Part shown: in pieces, positions 1 through 8,813 of the stretch
How positions within the stretch are numbered: the first letter of the stretch is position 1
Layout of the letters: each line of letters begins with the position of its first letter
Assembly: GCA_023458095.1 (NCBI GenBank)
Contig: JAEXAS010000034.1
Span: forward strand, 62,001-126,000
Direction: 5' to 3'
DNA: 64,000 nucleotides
From: Actinomycetes bacterium
GTDB lineage: Bacteria > Actinomycetota > Actinomycetes > Propionibacteriales > Propionibacteriaceae
The notes under the pieces: generated by a model
The model's input: only the letters and a program-made list of their open reading frames with translations
The model's database searches: none
What the model was told of the DNA's origin: nothing
Program-made: the position numbers and the translations under genes

Positions 1-353
1 TAGCCACCCAACATTCCGTCGAAGAACCCGGTGAGGGTGTGGTAGCGGTAGGTGAGGGTGAGGGTGGTGCGCGTCAGCGGCGTGCACTCGGCGGAGAATG
101 ATCCGTCGATGACATCGGTGGGCTCGGGAGTGGCCGCCGAGGCGATGATGATCGCCTTTTGTTGAGCCAGGGGATCGCTGTAGTTGATCACATAGTGCCG
201 CACGCCGACGCGGGCGGCGTTGGCCAGGGACGCCTGAGTGAGCAAGGCATAGCCGAACTCGATGATGCCCAACAGGAGCATCATCAAGAAGGGCATGAGC
301 AGGGCGAACTCAACGGCTGCCGCGCCGCGTTGCCTTCGTCTGGTCAGCATCAT
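1..353 (-). CDS. TadE-like pilus assembly protein (cut by window edge)
   Basis: The reading frame begins at ATG 353 (a second ATG sits at 350) and runs left to the window edge, giving about 117 residues. The last two visible bases are TA, so the next codon is a stop or Tyr. The N-terminus is basic, followed by RGAAAVEFALL and a hydrophobic segment at about residues 14-34, which is the TadE/TadG pseudopilin signature: a short charged leader, Glu five residues into the processed segment, then one membrane helix. TadE-like proteins are processed by a prepilin peptidase and act in Flp pilus assembly at the cytoplasmic membrane. It is on the opposite strand and 13 kb from the main tad operon, so it probably belongs to a second tad-type cluster to the left. 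Assignment rests on the N-terminal motif; the exact member is open. Confidence 0.75.
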   Translation of the reverse strand, partial: MMLTRRRQRGAAAVEFALLMPFLMMLLLGIIEFGYALLTQASLANAARVGVRHYVINYSDPLAQQKAIIIASAATPEPTDVIDGSFSAECTPLTRTTLTLTYRYHTLTGFFDGMLGG

Positions 354-501
354 TGCCTCAGGTGTCAGGGTGGACGCCAATCGGGGGCTCGACGTCCAAG
401 AGGGCCCTCACAGATAAGACCGATGCATTCGCCGTCCGCGTTACGCCCTGCCGGGCCGGATTTCGCCGCCTTCGACAGCCGCAGAGTGCCGGACCGTCGT
501 T

Positions 502-660
502 GGCTGAGCTTGTCGAAGCCCGGCCTGGGTGCGGTTTGGGTTGGTGGTGTTCTTCGGCAGGCTCGGGGTGCGGGGTGTGGGGTTGTCGTTGGCTGAGCTT
601 GTCGAAGCCCTGCCTGGGTGCGATGTGGACTGGCGGTGCCCTTCGGCAGGCTCAGGGTGC
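502..660. repeat. Cluster of dispersed CTTCGACAGGCTCAG-type repeats
   Basis: The 341-base gap between the TadE-like gene and the amidohydrolase has no convincing gene. It holds two exact copies of GGCTGAGCTTGTCGAAGCC (502-520 and 591-609) and two degenerate inverted counterparts, near 552-570 and at 641-657 (CTTCGGCAGGCTCAGGG). Pairing copy with counterpart gives imperfect stem-loops. The same words recur at 11.87-12.07 kb and 34.53-34.68 kb. The arrangement resembles REP/BIME-type intergenic elements. Confidence 0.75.
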
Positions 661-694
661 GGGGTCGGCCGCGTGGGTGGTTCGGCCGCGCGCC

Positions 695-2410
695 TCAGCA
701 GGTGTAGACGGCGGTGCCACCAACGAAGGTGCGCAGTACCTGGGTGTCTGCAATGGCGTCGGGGTCTACCGCGAGTGGGTCGGCGTCCAACTGCACCAGA
801 TCGGCGTACTTGCCGACCTCGATGCTGCCCGACACATCATCGCAGTGGGTCTGCCAGGCGGCGTCGATGGTCTTGGCCCGCAGCGCTTCCTCAGCACTGA
901 CGCATTCGGCCGGGTTGAGCACCGTCCCGCTGACCCGGGTTCGCCGAGTCACAGCGGTCTGGATCTCTCGGAACGGCTGAAAGTCGGTCACGGTGTAGTC
1001 ACTGTGCATGGTGACGCGCATACCGAGCGCCCGGGCACTGGCGAAGGGGTCGAGCAGTGCGGCCTTCTGTGCGCCCACGACGTTTTCGATGAAGGTGTCT
1101 CCCCAGTAGTAGACATGGTTCATCAGGAAAGAGGGCGAGACCCCCAGTTCGGCCATCAGCGTGAGTTGATCGGGATGGGTGAAGGAACAGTGCTCGATTC
1201 GGTGCCGCAGTGCGAGTCCGGTGTGTCCGGCCAGGACGGCCGCAAAGGCCCTTAGGGCCTGGTCGATCTCGGCATCACCGTTGGCATGGACCATGATCGG
1301 CCAGCCCAACCCATGGGCGAGGCGCATGCGTTCGATCAGAGCGCCGGTCTCGTAGTTGGGGCTTCCCCGAAAGTCGCGGCCCAGATAGTTCTCGCGCTGG
1401 TAGCCGCTGCGTCCCTGGTTGGAGCCGTCGGCCACGAGCTTCCAGGCGGTGGCGCGGCACATATCGTCACCGGCGAAGGGGGTCAGTCCGTTGCTGAGGA
1501 TCTTTTCCGCGATGGGATCGAGGATCGCGTAGCCGACCCGTCCGGCGAGATCGGCCTGATGGAACAGACTCACCTCGGCAGGGCCCAGCACACCGCCGGT
1601 GGCAGCGTCCTGCGTGCGGGTGTAGCCGGCGGCCAACGCATTGTGATTGATCCGAACCAGGTTGGCCAGCAACTGCTCGACCGACGGCTGCGGCAAGGCG
1701 GCCAGCAATGGCTCGATGGCCGCCAACTCGCCGACGACTCCGGTGAGGCGACCGTCGTGGCGTCCGTAAAACCCACCCACCGGATCGGGGGTGTCGTCAT
1801 GGAGGCCGGCCCGATCCAGGGCCACGGAGTTCACGTAGACGAAGTGCATGGAGGCGTTCATGACCAGCACCGGACGGTCCGGGATGGCGGCGTCCAGGAT
1901 GGTTCGGGTGAGATCGGGCTCTCCGGGCAGCAGACTCGGATCGTAGGAGTTGCCCAGCACCCAATCGGCCAGCACCGGCCCGGCGGCCTTCAGCGCTGCG
2001 ACGATGGCATCGAGGTCGGCGCCATCGCGGGTGGAACAGTCCACCCAGTCGAGGGTTAGCGCCGATCCCCAATAGTGCATGTGCGGCTCGATGAGTCCGG
2101 GATAGATCGCGCCATCGCCGGCATCGATCATGGTCGTATCCGGACCCACCACCCCCTCCAATTCGCCGCGATCGCCGACCGCGATGATGTGGCCGTCGCG
2201 TACACCGATTGCCTCGGCCCGTGGCCGCTGCGGGTCCAGTGTGTGAATCTTTCCCGTGATGAGGGTGTCAGCGACCGCAGCAGTCGCGATCGGCCGTGCG
2301 GCGCTGGGCGGGGGCGCCGACCAGGTGACGGTATCGAGCTTCGCCCACGAGGCCAAGGCCGAACCGGCATCGCAGTCGCAGGTGGTTTGGTGAGTGTCGA
2401 GCGTTGTCAT
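695..2410 (-). CDS. Amidohydrolase 3 (YtcJ-like) family protein
   Basis: 571 residues from ATG 2410, chosen because GGAGAGGAC lies just upstream; a longer in-frame extension upstream looks non-coding. A central TIM-barrel metal-dependent hydrolase is indicated by PGLIEPHMHYW (His-x-His near residues 109-111), VHANGD, RHRIEHCSF and a late TMHSDYT motif, in the order usual for YtcJ-type amidohydrolases. A C-terminal segment with GSIEVGKYADLVQLDADP closes the small beta domain typical of the superfamily. The family hydrolyses C-N bonds in varied amides, formamides or ring substrates; the substrate here cannot be read from sequence. It has no operon partner. The N-terminal 45 residues, with a Cys-rich stretch (TTCDCDAG), are unusual and may be an extension. 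Confidence 0.85.
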   Translation of the reverse strand: MTTLDTHQTTCDCDAGSALASWAKLDTVTWSAPPPSAARPIATAAVADTLITGKIHTLDPQRPRAEAIGVRDGHIIAVGDRGELEGVVGPDTTMIDAGDGAIYPGLIEPHMHYWGSALTLDWVDCSTRDGADLDAIVAALKAAGPVLADWVLGNSYDPSLLPGEPDLTRTILDAAIPDRPVLVMNASMHFVYVNSVALDRAGLHDDTPDPVGGFYGRHDGRLTGVVGELAAIEPLLAALPQPSVEQLLANLVRINHNALAAGYTRTQDAATGGVLGPAEVSLFHQADLAGRVGYAILDPIAEKILSNGLTPFAGDDMCRATAWKLVADGSNQGRSGYQRENYLGRDFRGSPNYETGALIERMRLAHGLGWPIMVHANGDAEIDQALRAFAAVLAGHTGLALRHRIEHCSFTHPDQLTLMAELGVSPSFLMNHVYYWGDTFIENVVGAQKAALLDPFASARALGMRVTMHSDYTVTDFQPFREIQTAVTRRTRVSGTVLNPAECVSAEEALRAKTIDAAWQTHCDDVSGSIEVGKYADLVQLDADPLAVDPDAIADTQVLRTFVGGTAVYTC

Positions 2411-2646
2411 GGCGCAGTCCTCTCCACAGGCGCGCCTCATGTTGGGGTGGACTCGGGGTGCGCGCCCGGATTTCATCGTTGCACGATGCCGCCTGCCCCG
2501 CGGTGATTCCGACATCTCGACCGCGTGGTTGTTCACCCTGTAGCTGTCCGGGCGGTGCAAAGCAGCCTGCGCCGTCGGCCTCGGACAGCGGTTCGGCACC
2601 CTTCGGCAGACTTGGCCACCCTGCCGCCCCCACTCCCCCCGCCAGC

Positions 2647-2706
2647 CGCTCCCAAAAGTGGCAGAAGCTCCCGAAGGTTCGGGAGCTTCTGCCACTTTTG
2701 GGAGCG
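2647..2706. repeat. Perfect inverted repeat, 29-bp arms, 2-nt spacer
   Basis: Left arm 2647-2675 and right arm 2678-2706 are exact reverse complements separated by GG; the arms contain CCCAAAAGTGGCAGAAGCTC and its complement. It lies in the 452-base gap between the amidohydrolase start and tRNA-Pro, which otherwise holds no supported gene. It could fold as a very long hairpin or extrude as a cruciform. It has no T-run typical of an intrinsic terminator. Confidence 0.95.
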
Positions 2707-2809
2707 TTTCGAAGCGGGGTCAGAGTTCGTCGAAGGGCGCTGCGCCTCGCGGCGCTCCTGCTGCCCACTAGCTAGGCCCGGCCTCGGAAGGCTCAGTTGC
2801 CGAAACGTC

Positions 2810-2856
2810 GAAAGCCGCTCTGACGAGGGGCAATACTCCTCGCTAGAGCGGCTTTC
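2810..2856 (-). terminator. Stem-loop downstream of tRNA-Pro
   Basis: GAAAGCCGCTCT (2810-2821) pairs perfectly with AGAGCGGCTTTC (2845-2856), 12 bp with a 23-nt loop that can pair further. It begins seven bases after the 3' end of the minus-strand tRNA-Pro, as expected for its terminator. Confidence 0.7.
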
Positions 2857-2858
2857 CG

Positions 2859-2936
<78 letters not shown>

Positions 2937-2988
2937 ATGGTCCCGACAGCGTCAGGGCCGAGTGGCAGTTTAGCCCAACCCGCCGCGC

Positions 2989-3900
2989 TCAGCCATTCGA
3001 GGCCGGACGCAACGTCAGCACCGTGACCTCGGGTGGACAGGCGAATCGGTACGGAGAGTAGGGCGAGGTGCCCAGGCCCGCCGAGACATGAACCCAGGAC
3101 GATCCGGCGGCGGTCTCTTGGGTGCTCAGGCCCTTGGCCCGCGAGGGCTCCAAGTCGGAGTTGGTGGTCAGCGCGCCGAAGCCCGGCACGCACACCTGTC
3201 CGCCGTGGGTGTGCCCGGCCAGGATGAGGTTCAAGCCGTCGTCGGTCATCTCGTCCAACACCCGCTGGTAGGGAGCGTGGGTGACGCCGAGAGCGACATC
3301 GACACCGGGTGCCGGTGGCCCGGCCACCAGCCCGTAGTCGTCGAGATCCCAATGGGCGTCATCGGTACCGCGCAACTCAATCTTCAGTCCGCGTAGCTCG
3401 TATTCGGCCCGGTGGCCGGTCAGGTCCGTCCAGCCGAAGGACTGAAATGCTGCGCGTAAAGCCTCAGTAGGCATCGGGCGGGAATGAGCCGCTGCGCTGT
3501 GACCGGACTCCTCGACCAGGTAGGCCAGCGGATTGGCCGGCCGCGGACCTACATAGTCGTTGGAGCCGAAGACAAACACCCCGGGGACGTCGCGCAGCCT
3601 TCCCAAGGCCGCCATCAGCGGCTCCAAAGCCTCCGGCTCGGAGAGGTTGTCTCCGGTGTTCACGACCAGGTCCGGCTCCAGGCCCGACAAGGCGGCGATG
3701 AACTCCAGTTTGCGCCGCTGGCGAGCCAACAGATGCAGGTCGGAGATGTGCAGGATGCGAAGCTTCTGCGAACCGGGCGGGAGGACGTCCACGCAGACCT
3801 GGCGCACGCGAAACGAGCGGACCTCAACGAAGGCGCCATAGGCAAACGCGGCGGCTGCGGTGGCTGCGCCCAGCTTGGCGAGTCGGGGCAGCGTGCTCAT
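2989..3900 (-). CDS. Membrane-associated metallophosphoesterase
   Basis: 303 residues. A hydrophobic N-terminal segment (about residues 8-24) suggests an uncleaved anchor. The calcineurin-like metal site is complete: ISDLHL (Asp54, His56), NTGDN (Asp84), FGSNDY (Asn/Asp near 114), VTHAPY and GHTHGGQ. This matches the YaeI-like phosphodiesterase family, whose relatives act on nucleotides or lipid head groups; the substrate is unknown. Its ATG overlaps the stop of the upstream penicillin-binding protein (TCAT at 3897-3900), so the two are translationally coupled. As I recall, the same PBP-phosphoesterase pairing occurs at mycobacterial ponA2, suggesting an envelope role. Confidence 0.9.
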   Translation of the reverse strand: MSTLPRLAKLGAATAAAAFAYGAFVEVRSFRVRQVCVDVLPPGSQKLRILHISDLHLLARQRRKLEFIAALSGLEPDLVVNTGDNLSEPEALEPLMAALGRLRDVPGVFVFGSNDYVGPRPANPLAYLVEESGHSAAAHSRPMPTEALRAAFQSFGWTDLTGHRAEYELRGLKIELRGTDDAHWDLDDYGLVAGPPAPGVDVALGVTHAPYQRVLDEMTDDGLNLILAGHTHGGQVCVPGFGALTTNSDLEPSRAKGLSTQETAAGSSWVHVSAGLGTSPYSPYRFACPPEVTVLTLRPASNG

Positions 3901-6299
3901 CGGGGCGGAACCGGAGTCGTGGTGGCAGCCTTGTCCTTCTTCTTCTTTGCCTTCGGATCGGGGCCTTTACTGATCAGGATGGTGATCAGCGACCCCTTGC
4001 CAGCCGAACCGTAGGGCGAGGTTCCGACGAGGGCGCCTACCGGGCTATTGCTGTAGATCGATTTGATGCCACTGGCGAACCCAGCCTTGGCCAAGACCTT
4101 GGCGCACCCGGCCGCCGACTGCCCTGAACAACTCGGCACGTCGACCTGTTCACCCTTGAGAATCGACTGATCAGCCTTGGCGAACTTCCCTCGGTCTTTG
4201 ATGTCATCGATGGCTGCAGCGAACGCTGGCTTGAGCAGCTTCCCGCCAGCTTCGCCGCCGGAGAATCCGGTCAAGCCGTGCCCAGAGTGTTTCAAATAAA
4301 CGCCCCGCAGGAAGCTATGGCGAGAGGCCCAGAACTTCGCGTACTTGGGGTCGTTGTCGTAGCTGATCATGGCTGCGGCGGCCAGATCCGGGGTGTAGCC
4401 CATCGTCCAGATCGCACGGTTCAAGGTCACGGTTCCGGTCTTGCCAGCCATGTCGACTCCGGGGACCTTGGCCAAGGATGCGGTGCCGCCGTTGTAGGGG
4501 CCGCGGAAGATCTGGTTGATCGTGTCGGCCAGATCCTTGCTGATGACCTGCTGACAGTTCGCATCGGGAACCGCCAAGTTGCTGCCATCACTGGTGGTGA
4601 TCGACTTCAGAATCACCGGATCGCAATGCATGCCCCGCGCGGCGAAGGTCGCATAGGCCTCCGTCAACGACAGCGGGCTGATACCGGCTGCGCCCAAAGT
4701 GAAGGACGGGTACCAGTCGGAGCGCAGATCCTTGATGAGGTCCTGGCCGCTGGCCGTCTTCAGACCGACCCGTTGAGCCATCTTCACCACATCACAGATC
4801 CCGACGGCTTGTTCCAAAGGTACGAAGTAGTTGTTCACCGAGTTCTTGGTGCCCGTCCACAGGTTGTAGGTACCACCCCCGCCGTCAACGGTCCAGCTGT
4901 CGGAGAATTTGAACGGTCCATCACAGGACTTGAACGTCTCGCCCTTGTAGTTGCGGGATTTGTCCGAGCGGATCGACCCATAGGAGCCCATGCCCGCCTC
5001 GAGCGCGGCCGCAGCGGTGAAGATCTTGAACGTCGACCCGCCGAAGAAGCCGTTGGTTCCGCCCATGCGGTTGCTCGCCGCGTAGTTCCAGTAGGTCTGT
5101 CCCTTCTTGGAACCCATCTGTTGGCGGTTCTGAGCCATGGCCAGGATCAGTCCGGTGCCGGGCTGCATCATGGTGATCACCGAGACCACCGGATCCTTGC
5201 CGGAGATGTAGTTGCGAATGGCCTTCTCGGAAGCCTTCTGGGCGTTCACATCGATCTGAGTGCGAATGGTGAGGCCGCCTCGGTAGACGCGGGCCTTGCG
5301 CTCCTCGGGTGTGGCTCCCAGGCTGGTGGCGTCCAGGGTCAGTGCCTTGAGCGCGTAGTCGCACACGAAAGGGAACTGCGAGTTCGCGCAACCGGTGCGG
5401 GCATCGACAACCTTGGACTTGTCGAAGGGGACCGCCTTGGCTTGGGTGGCCTGCTCGGCGGTGATCTCGCCGAGTTGCTGCAGACGATCCAGCACGTCAT
5501 TGCGGCGGCTGAGCGCCACCACCGTGTGGCTCACCGGATTGGTGGCCACAGGGTTACGGACCAGGCCGGCCAGCATCGCCGACTGGGCCAGATCGAGTTT
5601 TGCGGCCGTGGTTCCGAAGTAGTGCCGGGCGGCTGCTTCCACGCCGTAGGCGCCGTCGCCGTAGTAGGCCATGTTCAAGTAGAACTCGAGGATTTGATCT
5701 TTGGAGAACTCCTTCTCCACCGCGATCGCGTAGCGCAGTTCGCGCACCTTGCGGGCGATCGATTCTTCCTTGGCTGCTGCTGCGGCGACCTTGTCGCCGG
5801 AGGCCTCGGCCTTCTCGACCAAGACCATGCGGACGTACTGCTGGGTCAGGCTGGAACCGCCCTGCGTGTTGCCCTGGGTCGTGCTGACCAGAGCACGCAG
5901 GGTTCCGGTGAGGTCCATCGGCCCGTGCTCGTAGAAGCGGTGATCCTCGATGCCGACCTGGGCCATCTTCATGGGGGCGGAAATCTTGGCCAAAGGCACG
6001 TAAACCCGGTTCTGATCATAGAAATAGGCCAGAGCCTTGCCGTTGGCGGTGAGTAGCCGGGAACGCTCCCACTGTGGCGGTGCCTTCAGCTCCACGGGGA
6101 GGTTGTTGACCCCACCCAGGGCGTCCTTGGTCGTCGCTGCAGTGACTCCCACAGCGGGTACCAGAAGGCCGGCCACCAGAACCCCACCGAGGATCGAGAC
6201 CAGAATGAATGTGAGCAGCGCATAGAGCCGTTTGCCAAGCAGCATGCCTAAAGGGTACGTCACCATTTCCATGCCTTGTCGAACACTGATCTCCGACAC
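3897..6299 (-). CDS. Class A penicillin-binding protein with PASTA domain
   Basis: 800 residues from GTG 6299; internal ATGs at residues 10 and 12 are alternatives because no start has a clear ribosome site. One membrane helix lies at about residues 25-55. The glycosyltransferase domain carries IEDHRFYEHG (catalytic Glu118) and GGSSLTQQYVR. The transpeptidase domain has STFK (Ser422), SVN (487-489) and KTG (620-622). A single PASTA domain (about 710-780) and a Lys-rich tail follow. It polymerises and cross-links peptidoglycan at the outer face of the membrane. The domain order, the divergent whiB and the coupled phosphoesterase match mycobacterial PonA2. Confidence 0.93.
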   Translation of the reverse strand: MSEISVRQGMEMVTYPLGMLLGKRLYALLTFILVSILGGVLVAGLLVPAVGVTAATTKDALGGVNNLPVELKAPPQWERSRLLTANGKALAYFYDQNRVYVPLAKISAPMKMAQVGIEDHRFYEHGPMDLTGTLRALVSTTQGNTQGGSSLTQQYVRMVLVEKAEASGDKVAAAAAKEESIARKVRELRYAIAVEKEFSKDQILEFYLNMAYYGDGAYGVEAAARHYFGTTAAKLDLAQSAMLAGLVRNPVATNPVSHTVVALSRRNDVLDRLQQLGEITAEQATQAKAVPFDKSKVVDARTGCANSQFPFVCDYALKALTLDATSLGATPEERKARVYRGGLTIRTQIDVNAQKASEKAIRNYISGKDPVVSVITMMQPGTGLILAMAQNRQQMGSKKGQTYWNYAASNRMGGTNGFFGGSTFKIFTAAAALEAGMGSYGSIRSDKSRNYKGETFKSCDGPFKFSDSWTVDGGGGTYNLWTGTKNSVNNYFVPLEQAVGICDVVKMAQRVGLKTASGQDLIKDLRSDWYPSFTLGAAGISPLSLTEAYATFAARGMHCDPVILKSITTSDGSNLAVPDANCQQVISKDLADTINQIFRGPYNGGTASLAKVPGVDMAGKTGTVTLNRAIWTMGYTPDLAAAAMISYDNDPKYAKFWASRHSFLRGVYLKHSGHGLTGFSGGEAGGKLLKPAFAAAIDDIKDRGKFAKADQSILKGEQVDVPSCSGQSAAGCAKVLAKAGFASGIKSIYSNSPVGALVGTSPYGSAGKGSLITILISKGPDPKAKKKKDKAATTTPVPPR

Positions 6300-6446
6300 C
6301 CCTACGGGTGGGGGCAGGGTAGGAACCTGCGGAACGGCTGCGGTGGCCTAGAAATTGAATGTTCATCGGGTTAGCCTGAGGTCCAGCAGGCTCCGAGGAA
6401 CCCAATCCTCGGTCCTGTTGGCCCCCCGCCGAAAGGACTGAGAGCA

Positions 6447-6725
6447 ATGACGCTCCAAACTGATGATTGGACTTTGCTGGCCAAGTGCCGTGGCTTGGAA
6501 GACGACCTGTTCCCTGACGGTGCTGAGCAGAAACGCGCACGCACCGTCTGCGCTGGCTGCCCGGTGCGCGCCAACTGCCTGGCCGAAGCCCTCGACAATC
6601 GAATCGAGTGGGGAGTGTGGGGCGGCATGACCGAGCGCGAACGTCGACAACTGCTGCGTCAGCGCACCGACATCACATCGTGGACCTCGCTGCTGTGCCC
6701 CAAAGAAGGCCCGCTGCGAGCCTGA
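6447..6725 (+). CDS. WhiB-family iron-sulfur transcriptional regulator
   Basis: 92 residues. The four Fe-S cluster cysteines are Cys14, Cys35, Cys38 and Cys44 (C-x20-C-x2-C-x5-C), followed by the GVWGG turn at 56-60 and a basic C-terminal part that binds DNA or sigma factor. WhiB proteins are found only in Actinobacteria and their phages and respond to O2, NO or redox state. It is divergent from the class A PBP and upstream of DUF4177-ridA-nth, the context of mycobacterial WhiB4, so it is probably a WhiB4-type protein, although shorter. A small stem-loop (CCGAGGA/TCCTCGG, 6393-6412) lies in its leader. Confidence 0.93.
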   Translation: MTLQTDDWTLLAKCRGLEDDLFPDGAEQKRARTVCAGCPVRANCLAEALDNRIEWGVWGGMTERERRQLLRQRTDITSWTSLLCPKEGPLRA

Positions 6726-6799
6726 CCATCCCTGCTGGCGCGTGGTCGTCCGGTGGTGTAGGCGGGTGCCGAACCCACATGCGCAGTTAGGGTATTCCT

Positions 6800-6958
6800 A
6801 TGACCAAGTGGGAGTACGTGACGGTGCCGCTGCTAGTGCACGCCACCAAACAGATTTTGGACAATTGGGGTAGCGAAGGCTGGGAACTGGTGCAGGTCGT
6901 GCCCGGACCCAATGCCGACAACCTGGTGGCCTACCTGAAGCGCCCGGTGAGTTCATGA
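6800..6958 (+). CDS. Small DUF4177-like protein
   Basis: 52 residues from ATG 6800: starts MTKWEYVTVPLL, has DNWGSEGWELVQVVPGP in the middle and ends YLKRPVSS. The WEY...LN-x-GxEGWELV pattern is that of DUF4177, a small domain of unknown function. Its stop overlaps the ridA start (ATGA at 6955-6958), so the two are coupled. Acidic/hydrophobic composition and codon use match the neighbours, which supports a real gene despite its size. Confidence 0.82.
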   Translation: MTKWEYVTVPLLVHATKQILDNWGSEGWELVQVVPGPNADNLVAYLKRPVSS

Positions 6959-7440
6959 GTCTCGAGCAGCCCACTCTGCTCCCTTCAGCCCGGCTGGCTC
7001 AGGCAGGACTCACTCTGCCAGCCGTGCCGAGCCCGGTGGCGGCGTACCTGCCGGCGCGGGCCGGGGCTGGCCAGGTGGTCACCTCGGGGCAACTTCCTTT
7101 CGAAGGCGGCGCCTTGAGCGTTACCGGCAAGGTCGGCGACGCTGTTAGCCCGGACGTGGCTGCGCACCTGGCTCGAATTGCGGCTTTGAATGCCGTGGCT
7201 GCGGCCGCAGCCGTTGCCGGAGGCGTGGACCGAATCGCCAAGGTCATCAAACTGGTGGTCTATGTGGCCAGTGATCCGAGCTTCACCGGCCAACCTGCCG
7301 TCGCCAACGGTGCATCGGAGTTGCTGCAGACCGTTTTCGGTGAAGCTGGCGTTCATGCGCGTAGTGCTGTCGGCGTCGCCGTCCTGCCCTTGGATGCACC
7401 CGTTGAGCTCGAACTGACCGTCGAGGTGGACCCCGACTGA
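6955..7440 (+). CDS. RidA family protein (enamine/imine deaminase type)
   Basis: 161 residues. RidA-like features are the early ARAGAGQVVTSGQLPFEGG, a central Ala-rich helix, DRIAKVIKLVVYVAS and the late HARSAVGVAVLPLDAPVELELTVEV containing the Arg that binds substrate carboxylates in the family. RidA proteins hydrolyse reactive enamine/imine intermediates made by PLP enzymes. It is coupled to the DUF4177 gene in front and to nth behind (TGATG at 7438-7442). This clade, longer than the 125-130 residue housekeeping RidA, is recurrent next to whiB4/nth in actinobacteria; its substrate is not established. Confidence 0.88.
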   Translation: MSLEQPTLLPSARLAQAGLTLPAVPSPVAAYLPARAGAGQVVTSGQLPFEGGALSVTGKVGDAVSPDVAAHLARIAALNAVAAAAAVAGGVDRIAKVIKLVVYVASDPSFTGQPAVANGASELLQTVFGEAGVHARSAVGVAVLPLDAPVELELTVEVDPD

Positions 7441-8135
7441 TGGACGCCAGCCGAACCGCCCTGGTTCGCCGAGCCCGCCGCATTTTCCGCACCCTCGGCG
7501 ATACCTATCCCGATGCGCATTGCGAGCTCGACTACGACAACGCCTGGCAGTTGCTGGTCGCGACCGTGCTTTCGGCTCAATCCACCGATCGCCGGGTGAA
7601 TACCGTCACCCCGACCTTGTTTGCCCGCTTTCCGACCCCGGTGGACCTGGCGGCGGCGGATCGCACCGAAGTGGAGGAGTTGATCAAGTCCACCGGCTTC
7701 TTCCGGGCCAAGACCGACTCCTTGTTGCGGCTGAGCGCGGCGCTGTTGGCTGACTTCGGCGGCGAAGTGCCGACCACAGCCGAGCAGATGACCACGCTGC
7801 CCGGGGTGGGTCGCAAGACGGCCAACGTTGTGCTGTCCGATGCCTTCGGGAAGCCCGCACTCACCACCGATACCCATTTCATTCGACTCTCCCGCCGGTT
7901 CGGCTGGACCTCGGCGACCGACCCGGTGAAGATCGAGTCCGAGGTGGCGACGCTCTTCGAGCGCGGTGATTGGAACCAGCTGAACCATCGCCTGATCTGG
8001 CACGGACGGCGTCGCTGTCACGCTCGCCGGCCCGCCTGTGGCGCGTGTCCGGTTGCCCAGTGGTGCCCGTCCTTCGGTGAGGGTCCGGTCGATGAGAAGG
8101 TCGCCGCCAAGCTGATTCGAGAGCCGCGGCGATGA
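7440..8135 (+). CDS. nth: Endonuclease III
   Basis: 231 residues. The helix-hairpin-helix LPGVGRKTANVVL contains the catalytic Lys, followed by TDTHFIRLSRRFGW with the catalytic Asp. The C-terminal Cys set C-x6-C-x2-C-x5-C (starting CHARRPACGAC) binds the 4Fe-4S cluster. The enzyme removes oxidised pyrimidines and nicks the abasic site in base-excision repair. The start overlaps the ridA stop by one base and the end overlaps the nudix start (ATGA), so it is in one operon. Confidence 0.95.
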   Translation: MDASRTALVRRARRIFRTLGDTYPDAHCELDYDNAWQLLVATVLSAQSTDRRVNTVTPTLFARFPTPVDLAAADRTEVEELIKSTGFFRAKTDSLLRLSAALLADFGGEVPTTAEQMTTLPGVGRKTANVVLSDAFGKPALTTDTHFIRLSRRFGWTSATDPVKIESEVATLFERGDWNQLNHRLIWHGRRRCHARRPACGACPVAQWCPSFGEGPVDEKVAAKLIREPRR

Positions 8136-8764
8136 CCGAGCCGCTGCCCCGCGATCTGGAACGGCTGCGCGGCCTGCTGCAGAGCCCCGCAGCGCCCCAG
8201 CCCGCGCGCGGCGGCGGTCGCGCGGCCGCCGTGCTGATCCTGCTGGCTGAAAGCGCCGAGGGATACCGCACAGTGTTGGTGGAGAAGCGGTCCGATCTCA
8301 GGAGCCATGCTGGGCAGCTGGCCTTCCCGGGCGGCACTGCCGAGTCTGCGGATGCCGACGCGGTGGCGACAGCTCTGCGGGAAGCCCAGGAAGAAGTCGG
8401 TGTGGATCCGCAGGCTGTTGAGGTGCTGGGCATCCTGCCGTCGCGCCACATTCCGCGCAGCGGGTTCGAGGTGACTCCAGTTGTGGGCTGGTGGCGCCAG
8501 CCCGTGGCACTCCAGGTCGTCGACACCGAAGAGCTGAGTGCGGTCTATGAGGTCGACATCGACGCCCTGACCGATCCGGGGCAGCGCAACACCTGGCGTC
8601 TCGGCGACTTCAGCGGTCCGGGGTTCTGGATCGAAGACCTGTATGTCTGGGGCTTCACCGCGTACCTCTTGGACGGCTTGTTTGACCTCTTCGGCTGGAC
8701 GCAGGCCTGGGACAAGGGCCGAATTGGTGAAATCCCGCCGCGGTTTCGACCCGGCATCGCATAG
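8132..8764 (+). CDS. NUDIX hydrolase, CoA pyrophosphatase type
   Basis: 210 residues. VEKRSDLRSHAGQLAFPGG is the UPF0035 signature that marks CoA pyrophosphatases (NudL-like), and it runs into a Nudix box ending REAQEEVGV. These enzymes split CoA or its derivatives into phosphopantetheine and 3',5'-ADP, metal-dependently. It starts inside the nth stop codon (8132-8135), last gene of the DUF4177-ridA-nth-nudix operon. The acidic residue of the first part of the box is displaced, which is common in this subfamily. Confidence 0.88.
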   Translation: MTEPLPRDLERLRGLLQSPAAPQPARGGGRAAAVLILLAESAEGYRTVLVEKRSDLRSHAGQLAFPGGTAESADADAVATALREAQEEVGVDPQAVEVLGILPSRHIPRSGFEVTPVVGWWRQPVALQVVDTEELSAVYEVDIDALTDPGQRNTWRLGDFSGPGFWIEDLYVWGFTAYLLDGLFDLFGWTQAWDKGRIGEIPPRFRPGIA

Positions 8765-8813
8765 CGCTTCCCTGCAACTGTGAACATGGTTCACCTTGTT
8801 GTGGTTATGCGCC

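Noticed and set aside
159..1255. Long plus-strand frames over the left end and the amidohydrolase
   Set aside because: They are antisense to well-supported genes or run over repeats; protein content is Arg/Gly-rich noise.
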